The notes under the pieces: model-generated
What the model was told of the DNA's origin: nothing
What the model saw: the letters and a program-made list of their open reading frames with translations, nothing else
The model's database searches: none
Made by a program: the position numbers and the translations under genes
In this document: positions 27,561-35,513 of the stretch, one piece after another
Layout: each line of letters starts with the position of its first letter
Position numbering within the stretch: position 1 is the first letter of the stretch
Assembly: GCF_041431135.1 (NCBI RefSeq)
Contig: NZ_CP107799.1
Coordinates: 5,704,001 to 5,768,000, forward strand
DNA from: Streptomyces sp. NBC_00554
GTDB lineage: Bacteria > Actinomycetota > Actinomycetes > Streptomycetales > Streptomycetaceae
Direction of reading: 5' to 3'
Length of the DNA: 64,000 nucleotides

Positions 27561-27805
27561 GGGGGTTGGGGGTGGGTTTTTCGCCCCCTCCGCCCCTACC
27601 CATTCCCGTCCCTTGGGGGCTCCGCCCCCAAACCCCCGCTCCTCAAACGCCGGAGGGGCTGAATATCTCCCCGGCCGGAGATAGAGGTTTTCAGCCCGTC
27701 CGGCGTTTGAGGACGAGCCCTTCGGGCGATCGGGGGTCTGGGGGCGGAGCCCCCAGGAGCAAGGGACGGGTAGGGGCGGAGGGGGCGAAAAACCACCCCC
27801 CCCAC
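27561..27805. repeat. Dispersed palindromic repeat, copy 2 (double)
   Basis: Two facing copies of the unit seen at 13945: the left carries CTCCTCAAACGCCGGAGGGG, the right CCCGTCCGGCGTTTGAGG, and both carry the GGGGGCGGAGCCCCC hairpin. Outer arms TTTTTCGCCCCCTCCGCCCC and its complement close the structure. It lies between convergent genes and would form a strong bidirectional barrier. Confidence 0.8.
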
Positions 27806-27822
27806 CCCCCCCCGAGGGCCCG

Positions 27823-28701
27823 TCACCTCACCGGAAACGCCACATCACACACCACATCCTCCGGCCCCGCCGCATCCCAGTCGGCGAAGTACACCTCCCG
27901 GCAGGGACCGTCGTACGACAGCCCCTGCTTGGACATCCACGCCTCGACCGCCTCGAACGCCGCGAGGATCTGCGGATGAGCGACCTGCGCCTTGGTGATC
28001 CGGGCGTAGGCGAGCCGCCGAGCGGGCTCGACCCGCACCCGGGTCTCCCAGGCGCGCCCGGCCGAAGACGCCCACGCCCGCGCAGCGGCTTCGTCGGCGA
28101 CGGGCACGCAAGACTCGGCGGGCCCGTCACTCTCCTGGGAGACCTCGGCGTGGTACACGACGAAGGGCGCCGCGGTGACCCCACCGCAGGCCCGGGCCCC
28201 TTCCTCCAGCCGCCCCAGCGACGCCCCGATCCACGCGGGCAACTCGGCGGCGAGCGTATGCCGCGTCTCCGCAAGCACCACCTGCTCGGGTACGTCCACC
28301 GTCTCGACCACGAACTTCCCGTACATCTCGGAACTCCTTCCCGACAGCCGTCCACGGAGGTACTCGGCAAGCGTCCGCTGCGAGGCGAACCGCGCCTCCG
28401 CGTCCGCCCAGTACGAGGCGAGGAGCGCGCCGGCCGAAGAGCCCTCCGCGTCGACGACCTCGGCGATACGCGAGAGGGGCATGTCGAGCTGGCGCAGAAG
28501 CGCGACCACTCGGGCGCGTTCGGCCTGGTCGGCGCGGTAGTAGCGGTAACCGCTGACCTCGTCGACGTACGCGGGGGCCAGCAGCCCGAGCCGGTCGTAC
28601 AGCCGAAGCGCCTTCGGCGAGAGCCGCGACCGGGCGGCGAACGCACCGATGGTGAGCAGCTCGCTCAGGGCCTGAGCGTCTTCAGAACGTTCCTGGTCCA
28701 C
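27823..28701 (-). CDS. MerR family regulator with GyrI-like ligand domain
   Basis: A 292-residue regulator. The N-terminal winged helix (LTIGAFAARSRLSPKALRLYDRLGLL ... GYRYYRADQ) and dimerisation helix are typical of MerR. Residues ~130-290 form a GyrI/BmrR-like effector-binding domain ending GPCREVYFADWDAAGPEDVVCDVAFPV. Such proteins usually sense hydrophobic cations or drugs and activate efflux genes, and no metal-binding cysteines are present. The start is GTG 28701 with GGAGG eight bases upstream; an upstream GTG/ATG at 28719-28743 is less likely. It is upstream of nothing obvious on its own strand, so its target may be elsewhere. Confidence 0.88.
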   Translation of the reverse strand: MDQERSEDAQALSELLTIGAFAARSRLSPKALRLYDRLGLLAPAYVDEVSGYRYYRADQAERARVVALLRQLDMPLSRIAEVVDAEGSSAGALLASYWADAEARFASQRTLAEYLRGRLSGRSSEMYGKFVVETVDVPEQVVLAETRHTLAAELPAWIGASLGRLEEGARACGGVTAAPFVVYHAEVSQESDGPAESCVPVADEAAARAWASSAGRAWETRVRVEPARRLAYARITKAQVAHPQILAAFEAVEAWMSKQGLSYDGPCREVYFADWDAAGPEDVVCDVAFPVR

Positions 28702-28785
28702 GACCCCATCCTCCGTCACCGGGCGCCTTCCACCCGGTGACACAGGACGGTGGCCCCTGCCCCAGGGGCAAGGTCAACCGGCAGG

Positions 28786-29283
28786 TCAGCCGATCGCCTT
28801 CGCCACCGCGGCCACGACCTCCGCCGACTCCGGCTCGGCCTGCGGCGAGAACCGCGCCACCACCGCGCCGTCCCGACCGATCAGGAACTTCTCGAAGTTC
28901 CAGCGGATGTCCCCGCTGTGCCCGTCGGCGTCCTCCGTGCCCACGAGCCGCTCGTACAGCCCGTGCCGCCCGTCCCCGTTCACGTCGACCTTCTCGGTCA
29001 GCGGGAAGGTCACGCCGTACGTCGCCGAGCAGAACTCGGCGATCTCCTCGGAGGTCCCGGGCTCCTGCCCCATGAACTGGTTGCACGGCACCCCGAGGAC
29101 GGTGAACCCCTGGCCGGCATACCGCTCCTGCAGCCGCTCGAGGCCCGCGTACTGCGGGGTCAGCCCACACTTGGAGGCCACGTTCACAATGAGCACGGCG
29201 TTGCCCCGGTACTGCCCGAGATCCGCGGAACCGCCCTGCAGGGAATCGATCTCTACATTGAGCACAGAGTTGTCAGTAGTCAT
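28786..29283 (-). CDS. Glutathione-peroxidase-family peroxidase (Cys type)
   Basis: A 165-residue thioredoxin-fold peroxidase. The peroxidatic cysteine is C39 in NVASKCGLTPQY; other family motifs are VLGVPCNQF and WNFEKFLIGRDG. Actinobacteria lack glutathione, so the reductant is probably thioredoxin (or mycothiol-linked). ATG 29283 gives the normal family length, but no ribosome-binding site precedes it. The stop of the TnpB-like gene lies only 23 bases upstream, and the tnpB frame does not supply one either. The native leader may have been replaced when the TnpB element inserted, leaving expression dependent on read-through (inference). Confidence 0.93.
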   Translation of the reverse strand: MTTDNSVLNVEIDSLQGGSADLGQYRGNAVLIVNVASKCGLTPQYAGLERLQERYAGQGFTVLGVPCNQFMGQEPGTSEEIAEFCSATYGVTFPLTEKVDVNGDGRHGLYERLVGTEDADGHSGDIRWNFEKFLIGRDGAVVARFSPQAEPESAEVVAAVAKAIG

Positions 29284-29306
29284 AAACGGAGCGTCGCAGA
29301 TGAGCT

Positions 29307-31400
29307 TTAGGCTTTCCTGGGCGGGGTGGGGCTTTCGGCCCGGTTCCGGTCCTGGGAAAGAGATCTCGGGTGTCCCGGTGGCCGTCCCGCCCGTGATGTG
29401 ACGGGAGTGGCGTGGGTGTGCAGGTGGAAGCCTGCGCCGAGTCTGGCCCCATACGGCTGGTGCCGGGCGGGGGTGCTCATCGTGTGCGGTGCCTGTCGCC
29501 GTCCGCGCCACTGGGGGTGACGCCTTGGTGACTGGGGCTGCCGCCCCGCCGGACGCTTTCCACCCGAACCTGTAGCAGTGGTACTTGCTGCGGGACTTCC
29601 GGGTGGGGCGGGGACCCTGCGTCGCTGCCTGGGCACAGGGCGGTTTCTCGTCGGCCCCGCCTTCGTCCGATCGCCCACAGCACCAGGCTGCGGCAGACCG
29701 GACGAAGGGACGGTGCCGGGGTGGGGGGTGTGCCGGACCGGCTGGTCCAGCTCCTGGACCGTGCGGCGGATCACGTACGTGCCGCTGCTCCGGTCCAGGA
29801 CGGTTGTGTGCTGGTGGGTCAGCCCGCGGGCGCCGATGCGCTGCCAGGCGGCCACGTCCCTGTCCGCGCTGTACCCACACGCCGTGTTGGGGCAGGTGGC
29901 CCATTTCCAGCCCGGCTTCGGGTTGTCGGGGGCTGCGTGGTGGCGGAAGGTGCTCAGGCAGCGGGGGCAGTATCTCGAGGTGCCCCGGGCCGGGACGATG
30001 ACCACCGCGATCCCGTACGCCGCGGCCTGATGCCGCGTACGGGTGACGATCTGCCCGCGAACCGAGGAGGACAGGCGGGTGTTGAGGGTGCGGCCCTTGC
30101 CGCGGGCCTCCATGTCCCGCAGATCCTCCAGATAGATCACCGTGGCGTTCAACGCGCGGGCATGGTCGACCATGAAGCGGGCGGCGGCCTCGGCCAGTTG
30201 CTCGTTCAGTTTCGTCCGTCGCCTGCTGACCGCCGCGTGCTCGGCCTGAAGGACCGCCAGCTTCGCGGTGGTGAGGGGCTCGGGCCCGTGCCCGGCCGCC
30301 GTGCGCCCGCCGACGAGGGCCTGGAGATGGGCGGCCTTGGTCCACAGGTGTTCGCCGAGGATGCGGAGGCGGTCGGCCTTGGCCAGGATTCCGCCAGGGC
30401 GGAAGAACACCGGCCGTCCGTCGGTGGCCACGGTGGGCTGGGAGCCGCCGGTCAGGGTCACGGTGCCGCCGGTGAGTAGGGTGTTGAGCCCGTAGTCGAA
30501 GGCCACCGCCCGCACATGCCCGTCGCGACGGGTCTTGGGGGCGGCGGTGGTGAACGCGACATCCAGCCGCAGCCGCCCGCCCCGCAGCCGCAGGGTGGGC
30601 GCGTGCAGGGCGGCGGCCAGTGGGACGGTCGGGGGCAGCCGGAAACGGATCACGGTCGGGTGCCAGTCCGCTCGGGTGCGCGGATCGGGGCGCCCCGGCA
30701 GCCGCACGGTCAGCACCCCGTAGTGGGCGGGGGCGTCTTCGCAGCGGGTCAGGGTGCACAGCTGTTTGTCGGCGGCGGCCAGCACCACCTGCCGCCCACC
30801 ACCCGGCGCCCCCTCCAGCGCGCATACATCCACCGGCACACACCCCTGGCTCGCCTGGAAGGCGGCGACCTGCCGGGTCCGTGTGCGCAACATGGAGGTC
30901 GCCACCGCCTGCCCGTCCGGACACGCCTTCCGTAACGCCGCCCACTCGGCCTCGGTGCGCCGCATGGGCTCGGCATCCGGGCCAGCGGGCCAGGTGGCCA
31001 GGATCGCGTCGGTGATCTCACTACGCCACCAGGCCGACCGGAGCGCGCGCCCGGCCTGCTCCTCAGCCACCCTGCGCACCCGGTCCGGCACATACAGCCC
31101 CTCCGGAACCGCCGAGCCCCAGCCCAGCGTGCGCACCGCCATCCACGCGTTCGACGGCAACCGGGCCCCCGACCGGTCCTTCCCTGAGGCGAGTTGCGCG
31201 AGGTCGGGCCGGTTCCAGTGCGCCGAGGTCACCTCGGTACACAGCGCCTCGACCAGGGACGTCAGCCAGCCCACCCGCCCCGCCAGCTCCTCCGCCCCCA
31301 ACACCTCACCGGTCACCGCATCCAGACCCCTGAACGCGGACGCCGAGGCACACGCAACCCTCTCCGTCTCCCCCTCACCCAGCTGGATCTTCCGCCGCAC
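29307..31400 (-). CDS. Large TnpB-like RuvC nuclease
   Basis: A 697-residue protein of the TnpB/Cas12-ancestor group. The split RuvC site is complete: D302 in AVAFDYGLN, E425 in IYLEDLRDME, and D513 in GYSADRDVAAWQRI. The zinc finger CPRC ... CPNTAC precedes the last motif. TnpB proteins are RNA-guided DNA nucleases of IS200/IS605 and IS607 elements and usually have 350-450 residues. This one has a ~300-residue N-terminal region before RuvC-I and a ~185-residue Pro/Arg/Thr-rich tail after RuvC-III, the latter possibly translation across the guide-RNA region. GTG 31400 has GGGGAGG six bases upstream. No transposase gene is adjacent. It cuts off the ArsR gene to its right. Confidence 0.88.
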   Translation of the reverse strand: MRRKIQLGEGETERVACASASAFRGLDAVTGEVLGAEELAGRVGWLTSLVEALCTEVTSAHWNRPDLAQLASGKDRSGARLPSNAWMAVRTLGWGSAVPEGLYVPDRVRRVAEEQAGRALRSAWWRSEITDAILATWPAGPDAEPMRRTEAEWAALRKACPDGQAVATSMLRTRTRQVAAFQASQGCVPVDVCALEGAPGGGRQVVLAAADKQLCTLTRCEDAPAHYGVLTVRLPGRPDPRTRADWHPTVIRFRLPPTVPLAAALHAPTLRLRGGRLRLDVAFTTAAPKTRRDGHVRAVAFDYGLNTLLTGGTVTLTGGSQPTVATDGRPVFFRPGGILAKADRLRILGEHLWTKAAHLQALVGGRTAAGHGPEPLTTAKLAVLQAEHAAVSRRRTKLNEQLAEAAARFMVDHARALNATVIYLEDLRDMEARGKGRTLNTRLSSSVRGQIVTRTRHQAAAYGIAVVIVPARGTSRYCPRCLSTFRHHAAPDNPKPGWKWATCPNTACGYSADRDVAAWQRIGARGLTHQHTTVLDRSSGTYVIRRTVQELDQPVRHTPHPGTVPSSGLPQPGAVGDRTKAGPTRNRPVPRQRRRVPAPPGSPAASTTATGSGGKRPAGRQPQSPRRHPQWRGRRQAPHTMSTPARHQPYGARLGAGFHLHTHATPVTSRAGRPPGHPRSLSQDRNRAESPTPPRKA
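29329..29341 (-). other. Short hairpin near the right end of the TnpB element
   Basis: GGGC-TTTCG-GCCC on the plus strand, inside the last codons of the tnpB frame and about 46 bases from the glutathione peroxidase start. TnpB guide RNAs end in small hairpins near the element's right end, so this is a candidate part of such an RNA; the stem is short. Confidence 0.3.
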
Positions 31401-31431
31401 CGTCCACCTCCCCACCCTGGTTCGACCTGCT

Positions 31432-31446
31432 GTCCGATCATCGGAC
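31432..31446. promoter_or_regulatory. Palindrome upstream of tnpB
   Basis: GTCCGATCATCGGAC is a perfect palindrome with one central base, 31 bases before the GTG start. The 150 bases upstream of tnpB (31401-31550) are clearly less GC-rich than the surroundings, fitting the left end of a foreign element. The palindrome may be a terminal hairpin or an operator. Confidence 0.5.
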
Positions 31447-31550
31447 TCACATACGCAACGCGCCCCACCCGCAAAGGTCACGCAGCAATCGAAAACAGCC
31501 GGAGCAGACCGAAAGAATCACAGCAACACCCAGGAAAACCAGGCAAACAC

Positions 31551-32415
31551 ACCTTCAGGTGGCGCCCGACCGAACCCAGGCACTGCCCGGTCACGCCGAC
31601 CAGCTGGTGGCCATGGAGGAGTCGAGGAGTACGAGGACGGCGGCGCGGGCGGGTCCGAGGAGTGGGCCCAGGTTCGCGGGGATGGCCGCCCCGTCCGGAC
31701 CGCCTGCCGGCGTGCCCGCGCACGGGTAGACGACGGCGTACCGGTGGGGTTCCTCCCAGGAGACCCACCCGATGCGCTGCGGAGTGACCGGTACGAAGAA
31801 GAGCTGCGCGCCGGAGATCTCGCGGGGCGGGTACTCGTGCGCGTTGACCTGGAGCCGGTTGTCGCCGAGCCACCGGGTCCCCGGCCGGAGCGCGTCGAGT
31901 GCCGCCGCCCAGCCGCCCTGGCTCAACTGGGCGGTACGCGCGACCACATCGGCCTCCAGGACGCGCCGTCGCCGGGTCCAGTACGGGAGTACGGCCTCCT
32001 CCCACACGTGGGTGAGGAGGGCGGCGGCGCGCCCCGGAAGGTCGTCGCGGTCGAGGCGGGCCGGGAGCGGGCCGCGCAGGGAGAGGGTGAGGTGGGCGCG
32101 TGCGTCGTCGGGGGAGACCGCGCGTACCCGCTCCACCTCCTTCTCGAAGGCCGCCCCGTCGTCGCGCGGGGTGGGCGTGAGGAAGCCGGCGATCCAGTCC
32201 CGGCCGAGCCCGGAGCGGATGAGCAGCGCGGTGGCGGGGTCGGCGGCCAAGTACCGCTTGTAGGAGGGGAGATAGGTGCGCAGCCAGGCGTGTTCGCCGG
32301 GGTGCGAGGCGGCCTCCGCGTGCAGCAGCTTCAGGCTCGCGAAGGTCTCGGCGAGCGGCGACAGCACGAAGCGGCTCCCAGCGAGGGTGTTGGCGTTGAC
32401 CTGCCACCAGCCCAC
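31551..32415 (-). pseudogene. ArsR/DUF5937-type regulator, 3' end lost to the TnpB element
   Basis: Reading from GTG 32415 (GAGGGGGTGGG upstream), the product starts VGWWQVNANTLAGSRFVLSPL. It follows the Streptomyces ArsR-type regulators whose winged helix is at the C-terminus. The frame stays open to LLGPARAAVLVLLDSSMATS and then reaches a stop at 31591. In the next frame the expected helix-turn-helix continues as LVGVTGQCLGSVGRHLKV, so one base has been lost near 31608. After HLKV (31550) similarity ends where the low-GC TnpB left end begins, so the recognition-helix end and wing are missing. Two lesions make it non-functional. It is divergent from a similarly damaged MFS gene. Confidence 0.75.
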
Positions 32416-32441
32416 GCGCCCACCCCCTCGTACCCTGCGAC

Positions 32442-32461
32442 GTTTCGCTCCCGTGCGAAAC
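32442..32461. promoter_or_regulatory. Operator-like palindrome, ArsR/MFS intergenic
   Basis: GTTTCGC-TCCCGT-GCGAAAC, a perfect seven-base inverted repeat between the divergent ArsR-type and MFS genes. It is the natural binding site for the now-broken regulator. Confidence 0.6.
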
Positions 32462-32499
32462 AATGACGATCGCCGTCCACGGCACCCCAGACTCCCCGC

Positions 32500-33249
32500 A
32501 TGCGCAGCTACACCGACCTTTTCCGCACCAGGGAGTTCACGCCCCTCTTCCTGTCCTCCGCCTTCCAGGGCGCCGCCCAGACGGTCGGCGGTCTGGCCAT
32601 CGCCACCCTGGTCTTCCAGGCCACCGAGTCGCCCCTGCTCTCCGCGCTCAGCATGTTCGGCCCGCAACTCGCCCAGGTCGTCGGTGCGACGACCCTGCTG
32701 TCAGCGGCGGACCGGCTGGCGCCGCGCGCCACTATGACGGGCATCGCGCTCGCCTTCGCTCTCGGCACGGCGGCGATGGCCCTGCCGGGTCTACCGGTCG
32801 GCGCGGTCTTCAACATGATGAACGGGCTCATGCAGATCACGGGGTTCGCGACGGGCGGCGTCCTGGTGGTCCTGCTGTCCCCACGGGTGACCCTGCTCAC
32901 GGCGGCGGCCCTGTATCTGGCGGGCGCGCTGGTCAGCCGCCTCGGCCTGTCCCGCCGCCCGCCCCGTGCCGCCGGCCGTCCGTCCGTCGCGCAGACCTCG
33001 GACGAGCTGAGCGGCCACGTACTGGGCCTGCACTCCTCGGGCATGCTGACGATGCAGGGCGTCAGCGCGGCAGTGGCCGGTGCGGTGGCCCAACTGACCT
33101 CGCCGGGTACGGCGATGGCGGTGATGGCCGTCGCGTCGCTGGCGGTGACGGCGGTCCTGTCGACTCGTGCCCCGGAGGAAAAGGGGCGGGCCGCCGGAAG
33201 GACATCTCCGGCGGCCCGCCCCACAGGGGTGGACGGTCGACTCAGCTGA
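32500..33249 (+). pseudogene. MFS transporter remnant with internal deletions
   Basis: A 249-residue frame where the family has about 400. The N-terminus (YTDLFRTREFTPLFLSSAFQGAAQTVGGL) matches the MFS pumps that accompany this type of ArsR regulator. After GLPVGAVF the frame jumps to NMMNGLMQITGFATGG, lacking the helix and loop that should precede it. After RPSVAQT it jumps to SDELSGHVLGLHSSGML, lacking most of helices 7-10. Both joins are in frame. The end also runs through a terminator hairpin (33183-33222), so the normal stop may be lost too. I judge it non-functional; the expected gaps are from family knowledge, not an alignment. Confidence 0.65.
33183..33222. terminator. Bidirectional terminator hairpin
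   Basis: GGGGCGGGCCGCCGGA pairs perfectly with TCCGGCGGCCCGCCCC around an eight-base loop. It sits just beyond the stop of the GT39 gene on the minus strand and within the 3' end of the MFS remnant on the plus strand. Confidence 0.8.
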
Positions 33250-35422
33250 CGTCGGAGGCGTCCAGGCGGTACAGGCCGGTGGACGAGCTCGACGTGGACG
33301 AGCTGGTGGAGTCCGAACCGGAACTGGAGCTGTACGCCGAGGAGTTGACGGCCGTGCCGTTCTTCTCGACCCAGGTGGCGATCTCCGAGTTCGTGCCCTG
33401 GCCGCCGTCGCTGCTGATGATGATGTAGTGCAACTGACCCGACTTCACCAGGCTCTTGAGCTTGGCGAGGGTCATGGCGTTGTCGGTGCCGGACCAGCCG
33501 CCCATGGAGATGACGGGCTGGCCGGACTCCAGGATGATCGAGGCCGCGGTCTGGTCGGTGGCCACCGCCAGCAGCCAGGTGGCGCCGTCCTGGTTCTTCT
33601 CCAGGTACGTGATCATCTCGGAGGAGACCTGAGTGCCGCCGCCGGCTCCGCCGCCCATCTGACCGCCGCTGGACTGCGTACCGGATCCGGCGCCAGAGGC
33701 CTCGGTGCCGGACTCGGTGGACGAACTGCCGCTGGAAGACGAGCCGTTGGCGCCCGCCGGGGGCTCGCCCATGGACTGGCCGCCGGTGCCGGTCGGCGCG
33801 CTGCCGCTCCGGCTGCCGGTGCCGGACGGTGCACCGCCGCCCATGCCACCGCCTCCGCCGCCACCCATACCGCCGCCCGTGCTCGGACCGGCCGTCGGAT
33901 TGGTGCCGTTGTTCGAAGCACTCGTGGCGGCCGAGACCGAGTACGCGGCCGGACCGGCCAGCAGGGCCACGACCGCCGCAAGCGCCGCGAAGCCCAGCAG
34001 CCGCTGCCGCTTCAGGAACCGTCCGGCGAGCAGCCCGAGCACGGAGACCGCGCCCGCGGCGCCGGCCACGATCTCGGCGACGGTGTAGAGGGTGCCGGAG
34101 CCCGACACCCGCTGGAGCAGGACGACCGCCCAGACCGCGCTGACCGCGACGGCCAGCGGCAGGACCCAGCCCCACTTCGCCGCCGAGCCCTCACGGAACG
34201 CCCGGTACAGCATCACGCCGCCGATACCGGCCAGGGCCGCGATACCCGGGGCCATGGCGGTGACGTAGTACGGGTGGAAGGTGCCCTCGGCGAGCGCGAA
34301 GGTCAGATAGTGCAGGACGAACCAGCCGCCCCACAGCATTAGCGCCGCGCGCTTGGCGTCCGTACGCGGAGCGCGCCCGCGCAGCACCAGCCCGCCGACG
34401 AGGGCGATCGCGGCGAAGGGGATGAGCCAGGAGATCTGGCCGCCCATGATGTCGTTGAACATGCGGTAGACGGACGCGGTGCCGCCGAAGCTTGCGCCGT
34501 TCCCTGCCGAGCCTGTGGACGAACTCGCCCCGAAGATACGGCCGAAGCCGTTGTAGCCGATGACGAGGTCCCAGACGGTGTTGTCGGTCGAGCCGCCGAT
34601 GTAGGGGCGCGAGGACGTGGGCCACAGGTCGACGACCACCATCCACCAGGCGCTGGAGACGACGAGCGCGACCGTGGCGACGGCGAGGTTGCGGATCCGC
34701 CTGCCGAGTGAGGCGTTGGCGGCCCAGAGGTAGACGAGGAAGAAGACCGGCAGGACGACGTACGCCTGCATCATCTTCGTGTTGAACGCGAACCCGATCG
34801 CGACCGCCGACCACACCAGCGGCATCAGCCGCCCGCCCCGTACGGCCTTCATCAGCCCGGCCGCGCCGAGCAGCATCAGGAAGACGAGGACCGGGTCGGG
34901 GTTGGTGTCACGTGTAATGGCGACGGTGATCGGAGTCAGGGCGAGCGCGAGTGCGGCGATCGTCCCCGCCACCGCTCCGAAGTCCCGCTTGACCATCCGG
35001 TACAGCAGCGCCACGGATCCCGTGCCCAGCGCGACCATCGGCAGCGCCAACTGCCAGGTCCCGAAGCCGAATACGCGGGCCGAGATGCCCATCACCCACA
35101 GCGCGAACGGCGGCTTGTCGACGGTGATGAAGCTGCCCGAGTCCAGGGCACCGAAGAAGAACGCCTTCCAGCTCTTGGTGCCGCTGTAGACGGCGGCGTT
35201 GTAGAAGGTGTTGCCGGTGATGGAGGAGACGTTCCAGGCGTACAGGCCGACGGCCAGGACCAGCACCGCCCATAGGGTGGGCCGGGCCCAGCGCGGGTCG
35301 TCCGGCGGGCCGGTGAAGAGCCTGCGGGTGCGGGCCTTGATGCCGCCGTCGGCGGGCGGCCCGGCCCGGTGCGAGTGCTGCCGGACCCCTTCGTCGCGGG
35401 TCGGCGGGGCGAGGGTCGTCAT
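33242..35422 (-). CDS. GT39 (ArnT/PMT-like) membrane glycosyltransferase
   Basis: A 726-residue GT-C fold enzyme that should transfer a sugar from a polyprenyl-phosphate carrier outside the membrane. The first external loop contains the family motif SGSFITVDKPPFALW, and about 11-13 helices follow. After a Ser/Gly-rich disordered stretch (~500-590) comes a C-terminal extracellular domain with MGGWSGTDNAM and YIIISSDGGQG, typical of Streptomyces members. ATG 35422 has GGAG eight bases upstream. A longer frame to 35578 overlaps the upstream GT2 gene and has no site. Together with GT2 it forms a two-gene unit: GT2 loads the carrier, GT39 uses it (family-based inference). Confidence 0.9.
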   Translation of the reverse strand: MTTLAPPTRDEGVRQHSHRAGPPADGGIKARTRRLFTGPPDDPRWARPTLWAVLVLAVGLYAWNVSSITGNTFYNAAVYSGTKSWKAFFFGALDSGSFITVDKPPFALWVMGISARVFGFGTWQLALPMVALGTGSVALLYRMVKRDFGAVAGTIAALALALTPITVAITRDTNPDPVLVFLMLLGAAGLMKAVRGGRLMPLVWSAVAIGFAFNTKMMQAYVVLPVFFLVYLWAANASLGRRIRNLAVATVALVVSSAWWMVVVDLWPTSSRPYIGGSTDNTVWDLVIGYNGFGRIFGASSSTGSAGNGASFGGTASVYRMFNDIMGGQISWLIPFAAIALVGGLVLRGRAPRTDAKRAALMLWGGWFVLHYLTFALAEGTFHPYYVTAMAPGIAALAGIGGVMLYRAFREGSAAKWGWVLPLAVAVSAVWAVVLLQRVSGSGTLYTVAEIVAGAAGAVSVLGLLAGRFLKRQRLLGFAALAAVVALLAGPAAYSVSAATSASNNGTNPTAGPSTGGGMGGGGGGGMGGGAPSGTGSRSGSAPTGTGGQSMGEPPAGANGSSSSGSSSTESGTEASGAGSGTQSSGGQMGGGAGGGTQVSSEMITYLEKNQDGATWLLAVATDQTAASIILESGQPVISMGGWSGTDNAMTLAKLKSLVKSGQLHYIIISSDGGQGTNSEIATWVEKNGTAVNSSAYSSSSGSDSTSSSTSSSSTGLYRLDASDVS

Positions 35423-35513
35423 GACAGGCACTCCAGGGTGGGAGAGGGACGGCTGGGAGTGGAGCTGTTGGGCTTGGTGGTTCTGCGGGGTCTGCTGGGC
35501 CTGCCGGGCCTGC

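Noticed and set aside
28786..30945. A 719-codon minus-strand frame joining the peroxidase to upstream sequence
   Set aside because: Only the last 165 codons match a family. The rest is the out-of-frame shadow of the TnpB-like gene, so it is not a fusion protein.
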